Origin: Shewanella sp. 10N.286.48.A6
GTDB lineage: Bacteria; Pseudomonadota; Gammaproteobacteria; Enterobacterales; Shewanellaceae
Length of the DNA stretch: 64,000 bases
Assembly: GCF_002873135.1 (NCBI RefSeq)
Contig: NZ_MCVI01000045.1
Coordinates: 1-64,000, forward strand
Reading direction: 5' to 3'
The notes beneath the pieces are model-generated. The model did no database searches and had not been told where the DNA came from. It saw nothing but the letters and a program-made list of their open reading frames with translations. Of this stretch, positions 59,510-64,000 are shown one piece after another (within the stretch, counting starts at the first letter, position 1; every line of letters begins with the position of its first letter). Position numbers and translations under genes: made by a program.

Positions 59510-59695
59510 TTAGGCTTTGATATTAATGTTATGGCCTGAGTTACCAACCGGTGGTGGCAGCGCGGCTTCAATTAATTGAAGGGCCATTTCACCTTCAATT
59601 TTTTGCTGATCTTTTGCAATTACAGCAACTTTGAGGCTACTACCTGAATCGATATTGGTCGGCATTGATGATGGAGCATTGATGGAAAGTGCCAT
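59510..59695 (-). CDS. YjfB-like putative motility protein
   Basis: 61 residues, no signal peptide. The layout LKVAVIAKDQQKIEGEMALQLIEAALPPP, then GHNINIKA, matches the small YjfB family (PF14070, putative motility protein), in which a helical middle is followed by a Pro-rich turn and a GxNIDIxA end. An AGAG-type ribosome-binding site lies about 11 nt upstream. It stands alone on the minus strand, far from any flagellar gene in the window. Function unproven. Confidence 0.65.
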   Translation of the reverse strand: MALSINAPSSMPTNIDSGSSLKVAVIAKDQQKIEGEMALQLIEAALPPPVGNSGHNINIKA

Positions 59696-59970
59696 AATAT
59701 TATTACTCTAATTAGCGAAACCTAAATGGGTTAATGATTTATCGGCCAAAATAAGGAAAGGTAGATAATATTTTTGTATTAATCTGTATCAGCGCAGTAA
59801 TGGCTAATGGTCTATCAGTATATTGTATTGTGCGCAATTTAAGTGTGATAAACTGATAATCGCTTTGGCTATGCAGTAGTTGTGATTAAGCTGCACATCA
59901 AATACTGAGCGCCATAGATATTAGAATTTTGCGAGAAAGTAAGCCTGTGACTAGGATTTAAGGAATGATT

Positions 59971-60408
59971 ATGAGTGAAAAGTTTGATGCATTGGCATTA
60001 GAAAACCAAGTATGTTTTGCGCTTTATAGTGCCACCAATGCGGTCGTGCGCGCTTATCGGCCACTACTTGATGAACTATCACTAACCTATCCGCAATATT
60101 TAGTGATGATGGTGCTGTGGAAAGAGCCCGGGATTAGCGTTAAAACCTTAGGTGAAAAATTACATTTGGACTCAGGCACCTTAACACCGTTACTAAAAAG
60201 ACTGGAAACAAAGCAACTGGTTATCCGAGATCGCAGTAAAGAAGACGAGCGGGTTAGGGTATTACAGTTAACGCCCCAAGGACTGGCTTTAAAACGGCAA
60301 GCGAGCCAAATTCCACAATTGATGCGCTGTAAAGTCGGTGGCAGCGCAGATGAATTACAGCAATTAAAGTTACTCAGCGAGAAAGTGTTAGCGCAATTAC
60401 AAGCCTAA
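59971..60408 (+). CDS. ohrR: Organic hydroperoxide regulator OhrR (MarR family)
   Basis: 145 residues. The start ENQVCFALYSATNAVVRAYRPLLDEL with TYPQYLVMMVLW is characteristic of OhrR. Reactive Cys15 and a second Cys120 are 105 residues apart, the same spacing as Cys22/Cys127 in Xanthomonas OhrR, so a two-cysteine disulfide mechanism is likely. The winged helix carries LDSGTLTPLLKRLE. The ATG at 59971 is preferred: AAGGA (59960-59964) lies 6 nt before it but touches the ATG at 59965. The usual target ohr is not adjacent. Confidence 0.9.
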   Translation: MSEKFDALALENQVCFALYSATNAVVRAYRPLLDELSLTYPQYLVMMVLWKEPGISVKTLGEKLHLDSGTLTPLLKRLETKQLVIRDRSKEDERVRVLQLTPQGLALKRQASQIPQLMRCKVGGSADELQQLKLLSEKVLAQLQA

Positions 60409-60649
60409 CTAGACTCAATGAGCTATCGAGCCTATTGTCATCAAACTGTGCGGTCAGAAAAAGTACGCTGTCATAAAAACGACACCAAAGCGTCATATAA
60501 TTAATCTAGTGACGGGGTTGATAGCAAGCTGGTATTAATGATCTCGTATCAAACTCTTATTATTTAAAACTAATTATTTAAACCTCATTATTTAAACTTA
60601 AGCCAGTGATGCTATCGCCAGCTTATCTCTAAACGGAATTGGACAGCTT

Positions 60650-61801
60650 ATGTGGCAAATATTTACCCGCTTTTTAGCCTTAGGTTTAGTCAGTTTTGGC
60701 GGCCCCGCAGCGCATATTGGTTATTTTAGGCAGACCTTTGTTAGCGAGCTTAATTGGCTCGATGAAAAACGCTATGGCAGCTTTGTGGCGTTAAGTCAGT
60801 TTATGCCAGGGCCGGGTTCGAGTCAGGTTGGCTTTGCTATTGGTTATCATCGCGGCGGCTTAGCAGGCGCAATAGCCGCATTTTTGGGTTTTACCTTACC
60901 GTCTTTTATGTTGCTGTTCTTACTCGCCATAACCAGTGCCAAGTGGCTTGAAGCCGATGCGGTTGTCGGCATAATCCACGGCTTAAAACTGCTGGCAGTA
61001 GTGGTCGTTGCTGATGCGACATTGGGAATGTTTAGCCAATTTTGTCAGCGAAAAACCGCCCGGGTTATTATGTTGCTTACCGCAGCTTGCTTGATGTTAC
61101 TCCCCTCAATGCTGACCCAAATTATCGTATTATTGCTGGCGGCGATAATGGGCGTGGTATTGCTCACCAAAGGCGAAAATATTACCCCAGAAAATAGCCC
61201 CATTAAGCTTAACTATGGCTGGTTAGCATTATTTATCATTGGCATAGTGTCGACGTTTTACTTTATTAATCAAACTGGCACCCTAGGCCAAGTATTTGCA
61301 CAATTTTATCAGGTGGGCAGCTTAGTGTTTGGCGGCGGTCATGTGGTGCTGCCACTACTGGAAGCCAATGTCGGTGAGCTGGTAAGCCCAGATCGATTTC
61401 TAACCGGTTATGCACTAGCGCAGGCGATTCCTGGGCCTATGTTCACCTTGGCGACCTTTTTAGGGGCCGATTTATGGTTGGAGCAACCCATTTTAGGCGC
61501 GATTGTGGCGACCATTGCCATTTTTGTACCGGGATTTTTACTGATGCTGGTGGGGTTAAAAAGCTGGCATGCTATCAGTGAGCGACCGGTTATATCAGGT
61601 GCTATTGCTGGAGTGAATGCCGCAGTGGTGGGGTTATTGTTTGCCGCACTTTATTCGCCAGTGTTTACCTCAGCGGTGCTATTACCTATTGATATGGCAT
61701 TGGTGTTATTAGGCTTTGGCGTGCTGAAAATCTTTAAGCCCAACATTGTTTTGTTAGTAGCAGGGTTTGCCGCTACAGGGGCTTTGTTAGCCGTGCTTTA
61801 A
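60650..61801 (+). CDS. chrA: Chromate transporter ChrA
   Basis: 383 residues, about ten to twelve membrane helices in two homologous CHR halves. Half 1 has SFGGPAAHIGYF and FMPGPGSSQ; half 2 has VFGGGHVVLPLLEA and AIPGPMFTLATFLGA. ChrA exports chromate from the cytoplasm using the proton gradient. No chrB or chrR is adjacent. An imperfect ribosome-binding site precedes the ATG. The 241-bp gap from ohrR holds no further gene. Confidence 0.93.
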   Translation: MWQIFTRFLALGLVSFGGPAAHIGYFRQTFVSELNWLDEKRYGSFVALSQFMPGPGSSQVGFAIGYHRGGLAGAIAAFLGFTLPSFMLLFLLAITSAKWLEADAVVGIIHGLKLLAVVVVADATLGMFSQFCQRKTARVIMLLTAACLMLLPSMLTQIIVLLLAAIMGVVLLTKGENITPENSPIKLNYGWLALFIIGIVSTFYFINQTGTLGQVFAQFYQVGSLVFGGGHVVLPLLEANVGELVSPDRFLTGYALAQAIPGPMFTLATFLGADLWLEQPILGAIVATIAIFVPGFLLMLVGLKSWHAISERPVISGAIAGVNAAVVGLLFAALYSPVFTSAVLLPIDMALVLLGFGVLKIFKPNIVLLVAGFAATGALLAVL

Positions 61802-61820
61802 CTAAATACGATATCGCGAT

Positions 61821-61866
61821 AAAAAAAGGCAAGCTTGGTGATATACCTAAGCTTGCCTTTTTTATC
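61821..61866. terminator. Bidirectional terminator between chrA and fdhA
   Basis: Stem aaaaaggcaagcttgg / ctaagcttgccttttt, one mismatch pair at the tip, 8-nt loop; T-runs on both strands. Confidence 0.9.
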
Positions 61867-61891
61867 AGTTTTACTTCAGTTAAGCGTGAAA

Positions 61892-64000
61892 TTACACCGC
61901 TGTGGCTAACTCCGCTTTAACGGCGCAGACTTTAAACTCAGGTATTTTGGCCACCGGATCGACTGCGTTATTGGTTAACTTATTCGCCGCCGCTTCAGCA
62001 AAGTGGAACGGTAAGAATAAAACGCCCGCTTGCGCTCGCTTAGTGACAAAGGCGGCAATTTCAATTTCGCCGCGGCGTGAACTCAGTTTTAAATTATCGC
62101 CATTACTCACCCCAAGACGCTCAGCATCAAACACCGACATCATCACTCTTGGGGTACCTAAAGTATCTAAACCGCTGGTTTTTCGGCTTAAGGTACCGGT
62201 GTGAAACTGCTCTAATAAGCGACCTGTAGACAATACCAATGGATACTCATCACAGGTAGATTCGGCTGGGGCGCGATAGCTCACGGCGGTGAATATACCT
62301 TTGCCTTTAATGGGCTGCTCATGATGCAGCACGGGCGTTCCCGTATGTTGCTCATCACGGCAAGGCCACTGCAGCCCTTTACTTGGCGTGCCATGTTTAT
62401 CAGCACTTAAACGATCCCAAGTGATCCCTTGATATTGCGGGGTCACTTGATTGATCTCGTTAGTGATCGCTTGCTCGTTAGCGTAGTGCCAGTTAGCGCC
62501 CAGTTTATTGGCAATATCTTGAATGATTTGCCAGTCAGCGCGGGCTTGTCCCGGCGGGGTTAATACTGCTTCTAGGCGCTGCACTCGGCGCTCTGTATTG
62601 GTAAAGTGGCCCTGTTTTTCAGCAAATGATGCCGCAGGTAGCACCACATCTGCATACTTGGCGGTTTCAGTTAAGAAGATATCTTGCACCACTAAAAACG
62701 GCAGCTTCTCCAAAGCTTCAAGCACATGGGCTTGATCTGGGTCGCTCAGCACAGGGTTTTCGCCCATAACGTATAAGGCTTTAACTTTATCTTCGGTAAT
62801 GGCATGCATCACTTCAGTGGCCGTTAAGCCCTCGGTGGCTGACAGCGGCGTTTGCCACTGCTGCTCAAATTTCTCACGCACCACAGGGTTATCAACCCGC
62901 TGATAGCCAGTGTAGTAATTTGGCAGCGCGCCCATATCACACGCACCTTGAACATTACTTTGGCCACGCAGTGGATTAATGCCTGCACCCACTTTACCTA
63001 AATTGCCACAGAGCATTTGCAGGTTAGCGATAGCAGTGACATTGTCATGGCCTGAGGTGTGCTGGGTTATGCCCATAGCGTAGTAGACTGCGGTTTTCTC
63101 CGCTGTGCCAATATAACGCGCCATTTGGGCAATATCCTCAGCGCTAACCCCACAAATCTTGGTGGCATTTTGCAACTGATATTCAGGCTTAAGCACTTCT
63201 TGCATCACTGCATCAAAGCCTTGGGTATGGGCGTTGATATAGTCTTTGTCATGCCAATCATGACGAATGATCTCAGCCATAATCGCATTGAGCAGCACCA
63301 CATCAGAGCCGGGCTTTTGCGCTACGTATAAACAGGCATCATCAGCAATGGAGACACGTTTTGGGTCGGCAACGATCAAGCGGGCGCCATGGGAGCGAAT
63401 CGCTTGTTTAATTCTTGAGGCAATTATCGGGTGCGCATTGCAGGTATCTGAGCCTAAGATAAAGATTAAGTCAGACTCTTTGATCCCCGGAATATCATTG
63501 GTCATTGCGCCGCTACCCAAACTGAGTTGCAGGGCTGACACAGTACTGGCATGACACAAACGGGCACAATGGTCGATATTATTGGTGCCTAATACGCTGC
63601 GAACAAACTTTTGAATGAGGTAGTTATCTTCATTGGTGGCTTTGGCTGAGGCTAAAGTGGCAATGGCATCAGCGCCTGCTTCAGCTTTAACCTTGGCAAA
63701 ATTATCGGCGATGGTATCTAGCGCTTCATCCCAACTGCAGGGGATCAGCTCGCCCATTTTACGAATAAGCGGCGTGGTTAAGCGTTGCTCGCTTTGAATA
63801 AAGTCAAACCCAAAACGGCCCTTAACGCACAACATGCCATCGTTAACATCAGAGTGTTTACTGCCTTCAACATGGCAAATTTTGCCTGTGGTCGGTGACA
63901 CGCTGACTTCGATACGACAACCCACACCACAGTATGTACAAATGGTCGAGGTGGTCGTTAACTGCTCTTCATCGCCTTGGCGTTTATCACGGGCATCAAC
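61892..64000 (-). CDS. fdhA: Formate dehydrogenase alpha subunit, 5' end outside window
   Basis: 703 codons are in the window and the frame stays open to base 64000, so the N-terminus lies beyond it. The [4Fe-4S] site CTYCGVGC (about 63940-63917) plus CVKG opens a molybdopterin enzyme. The active-site region HCARLCHAST has cysteine where some enzymes use selenocysteine. Later parts include the molybdopterin-binding HPIIASRIK, MGENPVLSDPDQ and the C-terminal STGRLLEQFHTGTLSRK. It oxidises formate; the residues before the cluster suggest a preceding ferredoxin-like region as in NAD-linked or soluble forms (inference). Confidence 0.92.
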   Translation of the reverse strand, partial: VDARDKRQGDEEQLTTTSTICTYCGVGCRIEVSVSPTTGKICHVEGSKHSDVNDGMLCVKGRFGFDFIQSEQRLTTPLIRKMGELIPCSWDEALDTIADNFAKVKAEAGADAIATLASAKATNEDNYLIQKFVRSVLGTNNIDHCARLCHASTVSALQLSLGSGAMTNDIPGIKESDLIFILGSDTCNAHPIIASRIKQAIRSHGARLIVADPKRVSIADDACLYVAQKPGSDVVLLNAIMAEIIRHDWHDKDYINAHTQGFDAVMQEVLKPEYQLQNATKICGVSAEDIAQMARYIGTAEKTAVYYAMGITQHTSGHDNVTAIANLQMLCGNLGKVGAGINPLRGQSNVQGACDMGALPNYYTGYQRVDNPVVREKFEQQWQTPLSATEGLTATEVMHAITEDKVKALYVMGENPVLSDPDQAHVLEALEKLPFLVVQDIFLTETAKYADVVLPAASFAEKQGHFTNTERRVQRLEAVLTPPGQARADWQIIQDIANKLGANWHYANEQAITNEINQVTPQYQGITWDRLSADKHGTPSKGLQWPCRDEQHTGTPVLHHEQPIKGKGIFTAVSYRAPAESTCDEYPLVLSTGRLLEQFHTGTLSRKTSGLDTLGTPRVMMSVFDAERLGVSNGDNLKLSSRRGEIEIAAFVTKRAQAGVLFLPFHFAEAAANKLTNNAVDPVAKIPEFKVCAVKAELATAV

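Noticed and set aside
63925..63925. Start of fdhA at GTG 63925
   Set aside because: The frame stays open to base 64000 and that GTG lies within the CTYCGVGC cluster motif, so the gene continues outside the window.

Overview
The window reads as chromosomal DNA of a Shewanella-like marine gammaproteobacterium (AT-leaning, roughly 40-45% G+C by eye). The evidence is gene content and order. The tsaE-amiB-mutL-miaA-hfq-hflX-hflK-hflC block is followed by petABC-sspA-sspB. An argD/astC-astA-astD-DUF1338 cluster lies beside crp. The sets crp/prkB/yheU/yheT/yheS/yheV and panC-panB-folK-pcnB-gluQ-dksA-sfsA...thpR...hrpB-mrcB-TonB receptor keep an order also known from E. coli. Almost all genes are vertically inherited housekeeping genes. 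I see no transposase, integrase, prophage, CRISPR array or rRNA.

Layout. 1-553: two near-identical 151-bp tandem units carrying a decayed tRNA-Gly(GCC)-like sequence, the probable tail of a tRNA-Gly array. 554-9660: a small helical protein, then tRNA modification (TsaE, MiaA), cell-wall amidase AmiB, mismatch repair MutL, RNA chaperone Hfq, ribosome GTPase HflX and the HflKC regulator of FtsH. 10076-13795: cytochrome bc1 (PetABC) and stringent starvation proteins SspAB. 13953-20000: a metallophosphoesterase-like protein that has lost most metal ligands, PabA-type glutamine amidotransferase, an S9 peptidase lipoprotein and an HDOD protein. 20339-25024: arginine succinyltransferase pathway genes plus an HglS-like DUF1338 protein. 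25145-28221 (minus): sensor kinase, response regulator, PepSY protein and Crp. 28597-37542: Sel1 protein, a membrane protein, PrkB, YheU, YheT, an inserted two-gene GMC dehydrogenase module on the plus strand, a DUF2390 protein, the ABC-F protein YheS and YheV. 37694-47046 (mostly minus): DUF4124 protein, pantothenate genes, FolK, poly(A) polymerase, GluQ, DksA, SfsA, PepB (plus) and ThpR. 47246-58597: GGDEF-EAL protein, HrpB, PBP1B, a Fur-box-preceded FecA-like receptor, DUF3581 protein and a glycine-zipper protein. 58681-64000: a LprI/MliC-type lysozyme inhibitor, a YjfB-like small protein, OhrR, ChrA and the 3' part of a formate dehydrogenase alpha subunit that runs off the window.

Functional themes are RNA metabolism (Hfq, MiaA, PcnB, ThpR, HrpB, GluQ, HflX), envelope maintenance (AmiB, PBP1B, lysozyme inhibitor), respiration (bc1, formate dehydrogenase, GMC dehydrogenase) and global regulation (Crp, DksA, Hfq, SspAB, c-di-GMP).

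I found no clearly new multi-gene system. The most unusual items are: (1) the tandem tRNA-Gly-like units; (2) pcnB, which by frame and ribosome-binding site appears to start at an AUU codon; (3) a full-length phosphatase-fold protein without its catalytic motifs; (4) degenerate repeated copies of the panC 3' end in the 630-bp gap beside it; (5) a terminator hairpin placed directly before the ribosome-binding site of the PepSY/two-component operon; (6) a fused LprI-MliC lysozyme inhibitor.
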